From the NCBI RefSeq assembly GCF_900112485.1, contig NZ_FOMG01000003.1, positions 62,001 to 126,000 on the forward strand: DNA of 64,000 nucleotides, read 5' to 3'. This DNA is from Clostridium uliginosum (GTDB taxonomy: Bacteria > Bacillota > Clostridia > Clostridiales > Clostridiaceae). The notes below the pieces were generated by a model that saw nothing but the letters and a program-made list of their open reading frames with translations, had not been told where the DNA came from and did not search any database. Positions 33,985 to 42,151 of this stretch are shown here, one piece after another. Position 1 is the first letter of the stretch. Every line of letters begins with the position of its first letter. A program made the translations under genes and the position numbers.

Positions 33985-34110
33985 AATCCTATAACTCCCT
34001 TTGCGACAAAAAATATGATAGGCACAAATAAAGCTGGCAACATATTTAAAGTTTTACAGTCTTTTATTTTCAAAATACTAATTCCTGAACTTGCTTGTCC
34101 TAAGAAATGT
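33985..34110 (-). pseudogene. Remnant of a membrane transporter C-terminus
   Basis: The minus strand reads GQASSGISILKIKDCKTLNM then LPALFVPIIFFVAKGVIGF before a stop. It ends in a hydrophobic helix; no upstream part. Family not assigned. Confidence 0.35.
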
Positions 34111-34195
34111 ATTTTCCAAAAATAATATCACCAAAAAGATGTTTTTATTCCATATAAAAATAGTACTATTACATTTCATCCAACTATTAATTTTA

Positions 34196-34225
34196 AAACC
34201 GTACCAGAAATACGTGGTACGGTTT
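34196..34225 (-). terminator. Terminator of the L,D-transpeptidase gene
   Basis: AAACCGTACCA pairs with TGGTACGGTTT just downstream of the stop at 34235. Confidence 0.8.
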
Positions 34226-34234
34226 ACTATATTT

Positions 34235-35629
34235 CTATTCTTCATAACAAATAATAGGGGTCCCATCTTCTATATTATCAAAAATTGTTTTAGCTAAATA
34301 TAATGGGGCATTTATGCATCCATGAGTTCCATTTCTCTTATATATCTCGCCACCAAAGGAATCTCTCCAACTTGCATCATGTATTCCTATATTTCCGTTA
34401 AATGGCATCCAATAATCTACTTTAGATTCGTAATTTGCTCCATTTAAAGTTGAGCCTTTTTCTTTGTAATTAAGCATATAGACTCCAAGATAAGTAGAAT
34501 TTCCTTTATTAGGGTCGCCTGTTACTACATCACCTTGAGTAATAAGCTTTCCAGCTTTATAAAACCATAAGTGTTGCCTTGTTATATTAATTTCTACATA
34601 AGTATTACCTATATCATCTTCCTCTCTAAATAAAGCCTTTTGAGTATATATAGGTTCTTTTTGAAGTAATTCACCAAGTTTTATGTTTTCTAATAATGCT
34701 TTTGTTTCTGCGGCACAATTAATTCTCCATCCATAAAATCCGCCTTTAACTTCTACTATTTTATTTGTAGATGTATTAATTTTTCTTGCTATACCAACTG
34801 TGTCATATTTTTTACTCAATTCTTTTACGTATTCATTAACTGCCTTTTCATTTATTACTACTTCTAATTTATCATCAACACTAAGCCATTGATTTATTAT
34901 GTTTTCATCTAATATTTCATTTTGATTTCCAAATATATAATTTATTTTTACTGCTGCATACTTATTTAATAAATTCTTAGTTTGAACAGTTTTATCAGAA
35001 CTTAAAGTGTACTTGGGGTTTTCATAACAAGAAGTTTTATCTAAATCTAATTTTGTTTTTCCTTGTAATATACTCATTTTTATATCTTCATTTAATTCAT
35101 CCTTATGTATCTTATTCCCATACACTTCTTCAACTACTTCATATAAACCATTTGAATATTTAAAACTTACATTTTGGGGTTCTATAATATCTTTATTTAA
35201 GCAATTTAATTTATTTATTTTATTTGCTAAATTATCTTTATTATAAAGAAATAAGTCATCTACATAATAATCTTGTTCCTTTAATAATGAACTTATCCAT
35301 TTATATGAATTTTGTATTTTACTAACTTTAGCAATATCATTTTTTTCGTTGTATTGCATTCTTATATCTTGTCCTATTATTTCTTCTGTTTCTTCGTTTC
35401 TTTCAATCAACTGTAACTCATAGTCTTTAATATAACTTCTAATCATATGATTTACGTCATCATGTGCTTTTAATGATACGTTTACTCCATTTATTACTGT
35501 ATTAAAAAAATAATGATTAACAAAGTATAATGAAATAAGCAAATATATTAGTACAATTGAAGCTATAAAAATAATACTCCTTCCTATAGATTCACTTTTA
35601 AAAAGCTTTTTCATATTAATATTCTTCAT
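34235..35629 (-). CDS. L,D-transpeptidase (YkuD) with PG_binding_4-like region
   Basis: A 464-residue protein with an N-terminal membrane anchor (IIFIASIVLIYLLISLYFV), a long extracellular part carrying PG_binding_4-type segments (FYGWRINCAAETKALLENIK), and a C-terminal YkuD domain. The catalytic motif is GIHDASWRDSFGG ... NGTHGCINAP with Cys in THGC. These enzymes make 3-3 cross-links in peptidoglycan outside the membrane. Length and order match the usual clostridial form. It is a single gene with its own terminator. Confidence 0.93.
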   Translation of the reverse strand: MKNINMKKLFKSESIGRSIIFIASIVLIYLLISLYFVNHYFFNTVINGVNVSLKAHDDVNHMIRSYIKDYELQLIERNEETEEIIGQDIRMQYNEKNDIAKVSKIQNSYKWISSLLKEQDYYVDDLFLYNKDNLANKINKLNCLNKDIIEPQNVSFKYSNGLYEVVEEVYGNKIHKDELNEDIKMSILQGKTKLDLDKTSCYENPKYTLSSDKTVQTKNLLNKYAAVKINYIFGNQNEILDENIINQWLSVDDKLEVVINEKAVNEYVKELSKKYDTVGIARKINTSTNKIVEVKGGFYGWRINCAAETKALLENIKLGELLQKEPIYTQKALFREEDDIGNTYVEINITRQHLWFYKAGKLITQGDVVTGDPNKGNSTYLGVYMLNYKEKGSTLNGANYESKVDYWMPFNGNIGIHDASWRDSFGGEIYKRNGTHGCINAPLYLAKTIFDNIEDGTPIICYEE

Positions 35630-35816
35630 ATCGATTTACACCCTTCATCAAAATACAAACATAATAGTTAATTTATAATATGTTTGTATTTTTGATTTTA
35701 AAACTTAATATATAAATGTAATCTTAAAGCTTTTTAAATATATACTATCTTTTCCATTTTTTCACATCCTTTTCATTTTATTTTTCCATATTATATTGTC
35801 TTAGTTGCCCTTAACC

Positions 35817-35858
35817 ATTTCACCAATCCCATTAATTGTGATATGATAGGTGAAACGT
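35817..35858. promoter_or_regulatory. Inverted repeat over the leader promoter
   Basis: TTTCACC and GGTGAAA flank a region with the -10-like TATGAT. Overlap of dyad and promoter suggests an operator for the leader/CD3324 unit. Confidence 0.4.
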
Positions 35859-35874
35859 ATTGGAGGTGTTTTAT

Positions 35875-35979
35875 ATGAAGGTCTGTGATACATTCAGCTT
35901 TAAATTAGCTTGCTCCTTGCAAGGACTACAACAAACTCAGCTATGCTTTGTTTGGAGCCTAAGCTATCAAATTAGCTGA
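35875..35979 (+). CDS. Leader peptide, 34 residues
   Basis: ATG 35875 lies 8 nt after GGAGG and opens a 34-residue frame (MKVCDTFSFKLACSLQGLQQ ... SYQIS). Its second half lies inside a set of alternative stem-loops ending in a T-run at 36016-36022. The arrangement fits a translated attenuator rather than a functional protein. Not seen elsewhere in the window. Confidence 0.55.
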   Translation: MKVCDTFSFKLACSLQGLQQTQLCFVWSLSYQIS

Positions 35980-36022
35980 AATGCGTACATGTTTTAGGCT
36001 CTGTAACACATAGCTTTTTTTG
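35939..36022 (+). terminator. Compound attenuator/terminator hairpin
   Basis: AGCTATG (35939) pairs with CATAGCT (36009-36015), followed by seven T; within it GAGCCTAA (35955-35962) pairs with TTAGGCTC (35994-36001). CATTCAGCT near 35891 can pair instead with AGCTGAAATG near 35974, which would break the inner stem. Confidence 0.55.
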
Positions 36023-36066
36023 TATTCTTTGCTTTAATCCTATGATAAATGAGGAGGAGTAAGGAA

Positions 36067-36345
36067 ATGAAATATGCAAAAGCACAAGATGTGTTGCCAG
36101 AGGAAATTGTTAAAATAATACAAGAATATGTAGACGGAAAATATCTTTATGTACCCAGAAAAAATGAAAATCATAAGTCCTGGGGAGAAAAGAGTGGTAT
36201 AAAAAAGAGTCTTAAGGTAAGAAATAATGAGATTTATAAAAAGTACATTGATGGGGCTACTATTAATGAACTAACTCAAGAATATTACCTTTCAGAAAAG
36301 AGTATAAGAAGAATAATAGGTAAAGAGAAACTTATATGCTCATAA
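36067..36345 (+). CDS. CD3324-family small DNA-binding protein
   Basis: A 92-residue protein that starts MKYAKAQDVLPEEIVKIIQE and has a C-terminal helix-turn-helix (ATINELTQEYYLSEKSIRRI). It matches the CD3324 family, Mor-like small proteins of clostridia thought to be regulators. ATG 36067 follows GGAGGAGTAAGGAA; the frame's earlier ATG at 36049 overlaps the ribosome site. It lies just downstream of the leader/attenuator. Confidence 0.85.
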   Translation: MKYAKAQDVLPEEIVKIIQEYVDGKYLYVPRKNENHKSWGEKSGIKKSLKVRNNEIYKKYIDGATINELTQEYYLSEKSIRRIIGKEKLICS

Positions 36346-36635
36346 TCATTACAGAATTATTTATTAGATTGAATACTTATTTTAAACTATGTTATGATTT
36401 CATTGTTGCAATACAATGAAAGTTATCATTTCTAATTTAAGGCAATGTTCAAAAGAAAATGATTGTGAATATATATTATTTTTAAAATTAGGATGATTAT
36501 TATTACTTTCAGTTGGAGTAATAATAATCATCTTTTTGTTAGTTGACTAATTGCAAAATGAAACTGGAAACAATGTCATATTTACTTCTATGAATAATGA
36601 AAATAACACATATTAGAAAAGAGGTGCTAGATTTT

Positions 36636-37295
36636 ATGAAAGCTTTCATAAAAAAACATGAATATAATTATATAAGAAGGTGTTTAAATGATCTAAATAA
36701 TGCTTTCAAAGGTTGTATAGATATTAATATTATTGAAGCTAATAAAGCATATATATGTAAGAAAATATTTGATAACTTTACAAATTTATCTGAAGAAGAA
36801 AAAGAGCTGCTTGATATTAGTAAAATAACTGATCCCTTACACATTGATACATATTTAGCGGAGTTGAATCAATATGTATATGGAATGCCAAACATTACAA
36901 ATGCACAAATTAGTAAATTGTTTAAAAAGGAAAAGAAGCTAAAATTGCCAAGCCCAGATGCACAGGATTCAAATAATGTCTATTTAGGTTGGATTAATGA
37001 ATCCACTGGAAAATTATTTGTAGCTTACAATATGAATGGTAAATTTATAGGTATGACATGTAAACTCGAAAATTATAGTTCCAATAACACTCATATGTGT
37101 GCTCTTTGCAATCATATAAGTTTAGAAAATGAAGTAGCCTTTGTTTCAGCTATCTGTAAAACACCTAATACTGGGGAATATGCCTATAAGTCAACAGGAT
37201 TCCATATATGTTTAGATAGCAAGAAATGTAATGAGCGAATTGTATCTATAGAAAAGCTCGAGAAAATTTTAAAGGATGTTAACAATATAAAGTGA
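36636..37295 (+). CDS. FusB/FusC-type EF-G-binding protein
   Basis: A 219-residue protein, the size of FusB. The N-terminal helical part (MKAFIKKHEYNYIRRCLNDL) is followed by the C-terminal treble-clef zinc domain with CALCNH, SAICKT and HICLDSKKCNER. FusB proteins bind elongation factor G and free it from the ribosome in the presence of fusidic acid; clostridial chromosomal homologues may act in normal ribosome rescue. ATG 36636 lies 8 nt after GAGGTG. A terminator follows at 37357-37398. Confidence 0.85.
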   Translation: MKAFIKKHEYNYIRRCLNDLNNAFKGCIDINIIEANKAYICKKIFDNFTNLSEEEKELLDISKITDPLHIDTYLAELNQYVYGMPNITNAQISKLFKKEKKLKLPSPDAQDSNNVYLGWINESTGKLFVAYNMNGKFIGMTCKLENYSSNNTHMCALCNHISLENEVAFVSAICKTPNTGEYAYKSTGFHICLDSKKCNERIVSIEKLEKILKDVNNIK

Positions 37296-37356
37296 TAGCT
37301 GTATGTCTATCCAGACTCTCTTCAAAAGTAAAAAATCAAGAAATAAATTATAATAG

Positions 37357-37398
37357 ATAATAGCCTAAAGCAACTTATATCATGCTTTAGGCTATTAT
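37357..37398 (+). terminator. Terminator of the fusB-like gene
   Basis: ATAATAGCCTAAAGC pairs perfectly with GCTTTAGGCTATTAT. No long T-run. Confidence 0.65.
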
Positions 37399-37566
37399 CG
37401 AAAATGCTCACTTTTTGTTTGCAAATAATAAACATAGTAAATAGATGACCCTATCTAAAATTCCTTCTTGTTGGAACAGTTCTTGCCTTTATCTTCTATG
37501 GTAACTATTGGATATTTATGTTATAATTTCTGTGTATAATTCAATAAGTTCTTTGTGGGCTACTGG

Positions 37567-37600
37567 TATCACTTACCTCTTTTTTAGAAGGGAGGTGATA
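37567..37600 (+). promoter_or_regulatory. Hairpin masking the toxin ribosome site
   Basis: TATCACTTACCTC (37567-37579) is complementary to GAGG and TGATA at 37592-37600, which contain the ribosome binding site of the peptide starting at 37604. Such masking is typical of type I toxin mRNAs. Confidence 0.6.
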
Positions 37601-37603
37601 CAT

Positions 37604-37708
37604 ATGAGTAACGATAATAATTTAATGTTACTATTTACAGCAGGTATATTCTTAATAGCACTGTTAACATTTATAGTGTTACTTATAGAAAAAATCTCAA
37701 AAAAATAG
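37604..37708 (+). CDS. Small membrane toxin-like peptide (TxpA/holin-like, type I TA)
   Basis: A 34-residue peptide with one helix (LMLLFTAGIFLIALLTFIVL) and a basic tail ending in KISKK, very like the putative holin-like toxins (TxpA/BsrG, Fst superfamily) of Firmicutes. Its ribosome site is masked by a hairpin, its 3' end lies in a bidirectional terminator-like stem, and a promoter facing back towards it lies at 37863-37890. The expected antitoxin is an antisense RNA. Expression would depolarise the membrane. Confidence 0.75.
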   Translation: MSNDNNLMLLFTAGIFLIALLTFIVLLIEKISKK

Positions 37709-37890
37709 TAGCCCCTACTCGCAATTGGATGGCTACCATTTTTACTAAATAAAAATTTTAGTGATACCAGTTGCCTAAGCAACTAGAATTATATATTGTA
37801 TGGTATAAAGTATACTACAATATGCTTTATGCCATATTTTTATTTTGCTTCTATTTACTTATATTATATCAACTTTTAATAAAAAATAAA
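37699..37890 (-). ncRNA. Predicted antisense antitoxin RNA, locus 1
   Basis: On the minus strand TTTATT (37890-37885), 16 bp and TATAAT (37868-37863) form a promoter pointing to the toxin gene. The RNA would run about 150 nt to the stem GTAGCC/GGCTAC (37708-37736), which is followed on that strand by TATTTTTTT. It would overlap the toxin mRNA 3' end, whose own terminator (TATGGTATAAAG with CTTTATGCCATA, 37799-37836) lies inside the overlap. Confidence 0.6.
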
Positions 37891-37930
37891 CAATTATTTT
37901 TTATTAATACATTTATTTTCTGTAAATTAT

Positions 37931-38572
37931 TTAAGGTTTATAATAATCTACTTCATTCTCTAGCTTCTCTATTGATTTTACTGTTATTATTCCTGATTTA
38001 TACTCTAAAATTTCTTCTTGAACTAATTGATTTATTATTCTATTTATACTTCTAATATTAGATCCTACACCTTCAACTAATAAATCTTTAGTAATTCCTA
38101 AATTATTTTTATAAATTGTGTTTAATATTGTGTACATAACTCTATATTTTAGAGGGTAAAAAGCATTTATTCTTTCTCTTTTACAACAGTCATAGTTTCT
38201 TTCTGCAATTAACTTACTAATAAATAATGAAAACTTATTATCTAATTCCATCCATTTAATAAAACCTTCTTTGCTAATCTCTAAAATTTTACAATATGAT
38301 ATTGTCTCTACTGTTGTAACTACTTCTCTATCAATTAATGCCTCTAATTCACCAAAAATAGTAGGTTCAGCATCAATGTCCTCTACATATATAGTTCCTG
38401 TAAAATCAGTATGATATGTTTTAATTTTTCCATCTAATAATATATAAACATATTTACACTCTTCATTTTGAATTAATAATTTTTCTCCAAAATTAACTTC
38501 TTTATTTTTTAGTTCTTTTTTTATTTCACTTGGACAGTTATTTATAAAATTTATTAATTCGAAACTTTTCAT
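37931..38572 (-). CDS. Crp/Fnr-family regulator
   Basis: A 213-residue protein with a cyclic-nucleotide-binding-type beta roll (KYVYILLDGKIKTYHTDFTG, PTIFGELEALID) and a C-terminal helix-turn-helix (GVGSNIRSINRIINQLVQEE). No cysteine cluster for an iron-sulfur centre is visible, so it is not an FNR-type oxygen sensor. I use ATG 38572, with GGTGATG before it. It is the last gene of an operon with PNP and PnuC, 34 bp after pnuC, and may respond to a nucleotide or NAD-related signal. Confidence 0.85.
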   Translation of the reverse strand: MKSFELINFINNCPSEIKKELKNKEVNFGEKLLIQNEECKYVYILLDGKIKTYHTDFTGTIYVEDIDAEPTIFGELEALIDREVVTTVETISYCKILEISKEGFIKWMELDNKFSLFISKLIAERNYDCCKRERINAFYPLKYRVMYTILNTIYKNNLGITKDLLVEGVGSNIRSINRIINQLVQEEILEYKSGIITVKSIEKLENEVDYYKP

Positions 38573-38606
38573 ATAATACATCACCCATAAAAATAATTTT
38601 ATTCTT

Positions 38607-39284
38607 CTATAGTGTTAACTTATTTTCACCTTGTTCTTTATAACTTGAATGCCATTCTAATAATCCTGCAATTGATAATATTAATTGTATTACCACTAGA
38701 ATCAACATTACATAATATCCGTTTAATATATATATAATTATAAACAATAAGTTGCTTAATATCCACAAAATCCAGTTTTCATATAACTTTTTACTTAACC
38801 AATATTGAGCTACTAATCCCAATACAGCTGTCAAACTATCTAAAATAGCGTTTTGAGCATGAAGTATATTAATTTCTACATATCCCCAAACAGCCCATGC
38901 TATTAAGATAACTGCACTCCATATTATTTGTCCTTTTTTAGTTAAACCTGATGTTACAACATTAGCTTCTTTGTCTGAGTTCTTAACCCAGTAATACCAA
39001 CCATACATATTAAATCCAACTTGGCAGCATGCCAAAATAGCTAATGCATAAAGTCCAGTCTTATAGTATATGTATAAATATGCTAGCACGGTAATAATTC
39101 CAAAAATAAAGTTTGATACTTTTTCTTTTGATAATAACCATACGTTGATTATTCCCATTACTGATGCAAAAATTTCTATAGGACTTGAACCTATTATATA
39201 TCCAACAATTAAACAAATCGCACATGATGCTATTACAAATATGGAACTACAAGTATAATTAGCACATTTTTTCATAAAATTCAT
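38607..39284 (-). CDS. pnuC: Nicotinamide riboside transporter PnuC
   Basis: A 225-residue membrane protein with seven predicted helices and PnuC motifs: EKVSNFIFGIITVLAYLYIYY, QVGFNMYGWYYWVKN (WxxW-type ligand contacts) and LVAQYWLSKKLYENWILW. PnuC proteins let nicotinamide riboside or other vitamins diffuse in, trapped by later reactions. It lies 78 bp after the PNP gene and before the Crp-like gene, all on the minus strand. Confidence 0.92.
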   Translation of the reverse strand: MNFMKKCANYTCSSIFVIASCAICLIVGYIIGSSPIEIFASVMGIINVWLLSKEKVSNFIFGIITVLAYLYIYYKTGLYALAILACCQVGFNMYGWYYWVKNSDKEANVVTSGLTKKGQIIWSAVILIAWAVWGYVEINILHAQNAILDSLTAVLGLVAQYWLSKKLYENWILWILSNLLFIIIYILNGYYVMLILVVIQLILSIAGLLEWHSSYKEQGENKLTL

Positions 39285-39362
39285 AATTTAAATCCCTCTC
39301 TAGTTCATTATTTAACTTTTTAACTAAACGTAAAAACAATTACTTAAAGCATCTCTCTTAAT

Positions 39363-40181
39363 TTAAAATTCTTTTAAAAATTCATTTACTATGGCTGTAC
39401 ATTTTTCAGCAATACCTTTAAAGTTTTTTAAGACTTCCTCATGACTTATCTCTGCATCTGAATATGCAGCTGCTAAACACGGTACCCCTGAAAATCCTAA
39501 AACCTTAATACCGCAATGATTAGCTACTATTACTTCTGGAACAGTTGACATTCCAACAACATCAGCACCTAACGCTGATGCCATTAAAGTTTCAGAAGCT
39601 GTTTCATAGCTTGGTCCTGGAAACATTGCATATACTCCTTCTTTAAGATCTATATCTAACTTTTTAGCAATGTTTTTAGCTTTCTCTCTCAATTCATTAT
39701 CATAAGGATATGCAAGGTCTGGAAATCTGTCTCCGAACTCTTCTAGGTTCTCCCCTATTAATGGATTATGTCCTGTAAAATTCAAATGGTTTTTAATTAC
39801 AACTAAATCCCCTGCTTCAATTGATTCCTTAGCTTGTCCAGAGCAATTAGTTACAATAAGCACTTCCACTCCTAAAAGTTTCATAACTCTAATAGGTAAT
39901 GTTATCCTTTGCATTGAATGCCCTTCATAGTAGTGGCATCTTCCCTTCATAGCTACAACTTCTTTACCATGTAGCTTACCAATAATTAAAGTTCCTTCAT
40001 GACCATCAATTGTAGGTACTGTGAAATTAGGTATATCTTTATATTTATAATATTCAGCATCCTCTATTTCGTTTGCTAAATCACCTAAACCACTTCCTAA
40101 AACTATGCCTATTTTAGGATTGTATTTACTCTTAGATTTTATGTATTCATATGCTTCCTTTATTTCTTTTGATAAATTCAT
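39363..40181 (-). CDS. Purine-nucleoside phosphorylase (PNP-I family)
   Basis: A 272-residue trimeric-type PNP: IGIVLGSGLGDLA phosphate loop, HEGTLIIGKLHGK, MKGRCHYYEGHSMQRITLP, FPGPSYETASE and VVGMSTVPEVIVANHCGIKV, GFSGVP. It splits purine nucleosides (inosine, guanosine) by phosphorolysis and, in related enzymes, also nicotinamide riboside, which fits its partner PnuC. ATG 40181 follows GAGGAG. A 63-bp structured element lies about 120 bp upstream. Confidence 0.94.
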   Translation of the reverse strand: MNLSKEIKEAYEYIKSKSKYNPKIGIVLGSGLGDLANEIEDAEYYKYKDIPNFTVPTIDGHEGTLIIGKLHGKEVVAMKGRCHYYEGHSMQRITLPIRVMKLLGVEVLIVTNCSGQAKESIEAGDLVVIKNHLNFTGHNPLIGENLEEFGDRFPDLAYPYDNELREKAKNIAKKLDIDLKEGVYAMFPGPSYETASETLMASALGADVVGMSTVPEVIVANHCGIKVLGFSGVPCLAAAYSDAEISHEEVLKNFKGIAEKCTAIVNEFLKEF

Positions 40182-40297
40182 ACAAATTCTCCTCAACATT
40201 TATTTATATTACATGTTCATTATCAAATATATAGTAAATGTTTTCAAGGACATTTGTCCAAGAGTTATAGTGCTTAAAAATGAGCAAGATCTTCTTG

Positions 40298-40360
40298 CAA
40301 TTTTAGTAAAGTTCGCATTTACTTATGATATGGTTCACCGTATCAGTAGCAAGTGATAAC
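40298..40360. other. Conserved 63-bp structured element, copy 2
   Basis: Same length and flanks as 33884-33946. The inner hairpin is GATATGGT with ACCGTATC in place of the copy 1 sequence. In minus orientation it would lie in the leader of the PNP operon. It lacks the conserved core of the purine riboswitch. Confidence 0.5.
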
Positions 40361-40426
40361 TCTTTCTAGTACATTAAATTTTTAGACGTGATAATACCAT
40401 TTATAATCTGCTCTGCAACTTAAAAT

Positions 40427-41140
40427 TTAGCACTCTTTTCCCATTTTTGAATCCGAAGATATTAAACGCCCTCTCCCTTCAACTCTTACTAATTTTTCAA
40501 GTTCCTTTAATGCATCTTTTGCAATCCATACTTGCGACTTATTTCCATTTTCTTTTAGTTCATAAGCTAATAGTATTGCTTTTTCTTGATATTTATAATC
40601 TCTTTTTCCTATTTCTCTTAATGCCCATGAAACTGCTTTTTTAACATGTTCACGCTCATCATTGGAATATTCAGATATAAGCTTTAGGTAGTTGTCAATA
40701 ATATCTTCTGATATTGATTTTTCATGTATAACAGCAGAAGCCATTAGAGTAAACGCTGCTCTTTTGGTATATGTTTCTTTAGAATTACACCAGCTTTCTA
40801 CAAGTTCTTTATAACCTTTTAATTTTATAATAAGATTTTTACATAGATGGTCACACAAATCCCACGAACAAACATCATTCATCAATTGTTCAACACTATG
40901 TAATGAAATATGCTTCTTATCAAAAACAAGAACTGCTAATAGTTTTGCTTCATGATAGCCTGTCCTCCATAACTCATATGCAAATTCATTTGATTTTTCA
41001 ATACCCTTAGCCAGTTTGCGAATATCTCCAGTAGAAACACCTATACTACTAGATTCTGGTATCCCCATTTTGATAACATTTGCTTTATATTTCTCTGAAC
41101 TTAATGATTTCAATTCTGAAACAACTTCATCGCAAGTCAT
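40427..41140 (-). CDS. AlkD-type DNA alkylation repair protein
   Basis: A 237-residue protein made of HEAT-like helical repeats (VKKAVSWALREIGKRDYKYQ, YHEAKLLAVLVFDKKH, CSWDLCDHLCKNLI with the conserved W-D pair) as in AlkC/AlkD DNA glycosylases, which excise alkylated purines without base flipping. The start at ATG 41140 follows GGAGGG; the longer frame to 41218 runs into repeat DNA from a toxin-antitoxin remnant, which suggests that the remnant was placed there by duplication. Confidence 0.88.
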   Translation of the reverse strand: MTCDEVVSELKSLSSEKYKANVIKMGIPESSSIGVSTGDIRKLAKGIEKSNEFAYELWRTGYHEAKLLAVLVFDKKHISLHSVEQLMNDVCSWDLCDHLCKNLIIKLKGYKELVESWCNSKETYTKRAAFTLMASAVIHEKSISEDIIDNYLKLISEYSNDEREHVKKAVSWALREIGKRDYKYQEKAILLAYELKENGNKSQVWIAKDALKELEKLVRVEGRGRLISSDSKMGKEC

Positions 41141-41171
41141 TATTTTCCCTCCAATGCTTTTCTTAAATCTG

Positions 41172-41400
41172 AAAGTGATTCTTATAGAAAAAATCTCAAA
41201 AAAATAGTAGCCCCTCACGCAATTTGGAAGCTACTAATTTTTTAAATTTACAAAAATTATAGTGATACCAGTTGCTTAAGCAACTAGAATTATATACTAT
41301 AGGGCTTAAAACATATTCCAGTATGTTTTTCCCTATTTTTATTTTGCTACTATTTAATTATATTATATCAATTTTTAACAAAAAATAAACAATTGTTTTT
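41172..41400. repeat. Truncated type I toxin-antitoxin locus (locus 2)
   Basis: The sequence matches 37675-37905: the last ten codons of the toxin, the GTAGC/GCTAC stem, AGTTGCTTAAGCAACT, a terminator hairpin (ATAGGG with CCCTAT) and the reverse promoter TTTATT-N16-TATAAT (41389-41362). The toxin start is missing, but an antisense RNA could still be made. Confidence 0.75.
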
Positions 41401-41449
41401 ATTTAAATTTATAAACCACATGACTATATCCTCTATTTCACTTATTATC

Positions 41450-41490
41450 CTTTACTTATGATATGCTTCTCCGTAACTACTCCAAGTAAG
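41450..41490. other. Diverged copy 3 of the structured element
   Basis: TTTACTTATGATATGCTTCT and CCAAGTAAG align with the core of copies 1 and 2 with several changes. Confidence 0.3.
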
Positions 41491-41654
41491 GTTTTTCCAA
41501 TTAATACCCCTATATTCATTCTACATAATTATGGTATAATATCCAAGTTAGAATATAGAAATGCCGTAGTAGGATGGCTGCGGAGGTTTTGAACGTTTTA
41601 TCCTCCTGGACTATTGGTGAATTATTTCACTATAGCTAGGGGGTGGTATTGGAT

Positions 41655-41816
41655 ATGTTTGATACTTTTATAAAATGTGTAGCTATTGTTTATGTAATAA
41701 AATTAGTTTTAAAGCATAATCTTTTTATACATAACTTAAAAATTAAGATTAAGTTTCTTGGTCTTGACATAGAAGTTAAAAGCAAAGAAAAAAGTGCTCC
41801 ATCCAACGAAGATTAG
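41655..41816 (+). CDS. Small toxin-like peptide, 53 residues (locus 3)
   Basis: The peptide starts MFDTFIKCVAIVYVIKLVLK, has a moderately hydrophobic N-terminus and a charged C-terminus (IEVKSKEKSAPSNED). GGGGGTGG precedes the start and is near the complementary TCCTCC at 41609. Its sequence differs from locus 1, but the downstream layout is the same: end-of-gene stem (GTGCT/AGCAC), mRNA terminator, reverse promoter. Confidence 0.55.
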   Translation: MFDTFIKCVAIVYVIKLVLKHNLFIHNLKIKIKFLGLDIEVKSKEKSAPSNED

Positions 41817-41949
41817 CACCTTTTCTTAATTAACGTTATTAATTTCATCCAATAGCCCTAAAACAAAATAAATGTTCTAAGGATTGCTTAGTGTTACCAG
41901 CACTAAGCTTTTCTTATTTATATTATATCAAGTTTTTATAAAAAATAAA
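41788..41949 (-). ncRNA. Predicted antisense antitoxin RNA, locus 3
   Basis: TTTATT (41949-41944), 16 bp, TATAAT (41927-41922) on the minus strand; the RNA would end at the GTGCT/AGCAC stem followed by a T-run at about 41790. The mRNA terminator GCTTAGTG/CACTAAGC (41886-41908) lies within the overlap. Confidence 0.5.
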
Positions 41950-42151
41950 CCTATATAATTTTTTTTATTTAAAAGTTTTAATTTCAATATGACAAATTGG
42001 AATTTGTATTAATTCTAATCTATATTAATAATTTCTAAATCAGGATTTTTTATTTTAAATCTACTGCTAATCTTTTTCTGAAATAATACGGAATTTAAAT
42101 TAATTATTTATTTTTAAGATTTTTATTAAGACTCTCTATATTTCAAAAACT

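Noticed and set aside
40298-40360. Purine riboswitch ahead of the PNP gene
   Set aside because: The location suggested it, but the conserved three-way junction sequences are absent and the same element precedes unrelated genes.
41141-41218. N-terminal extension of the AlkD-type protein
   Set aside because: It translates the reverse strand of a duplicated toxin-antitoxin tail and lacks a ribosome site; ATG 41140 is correct.
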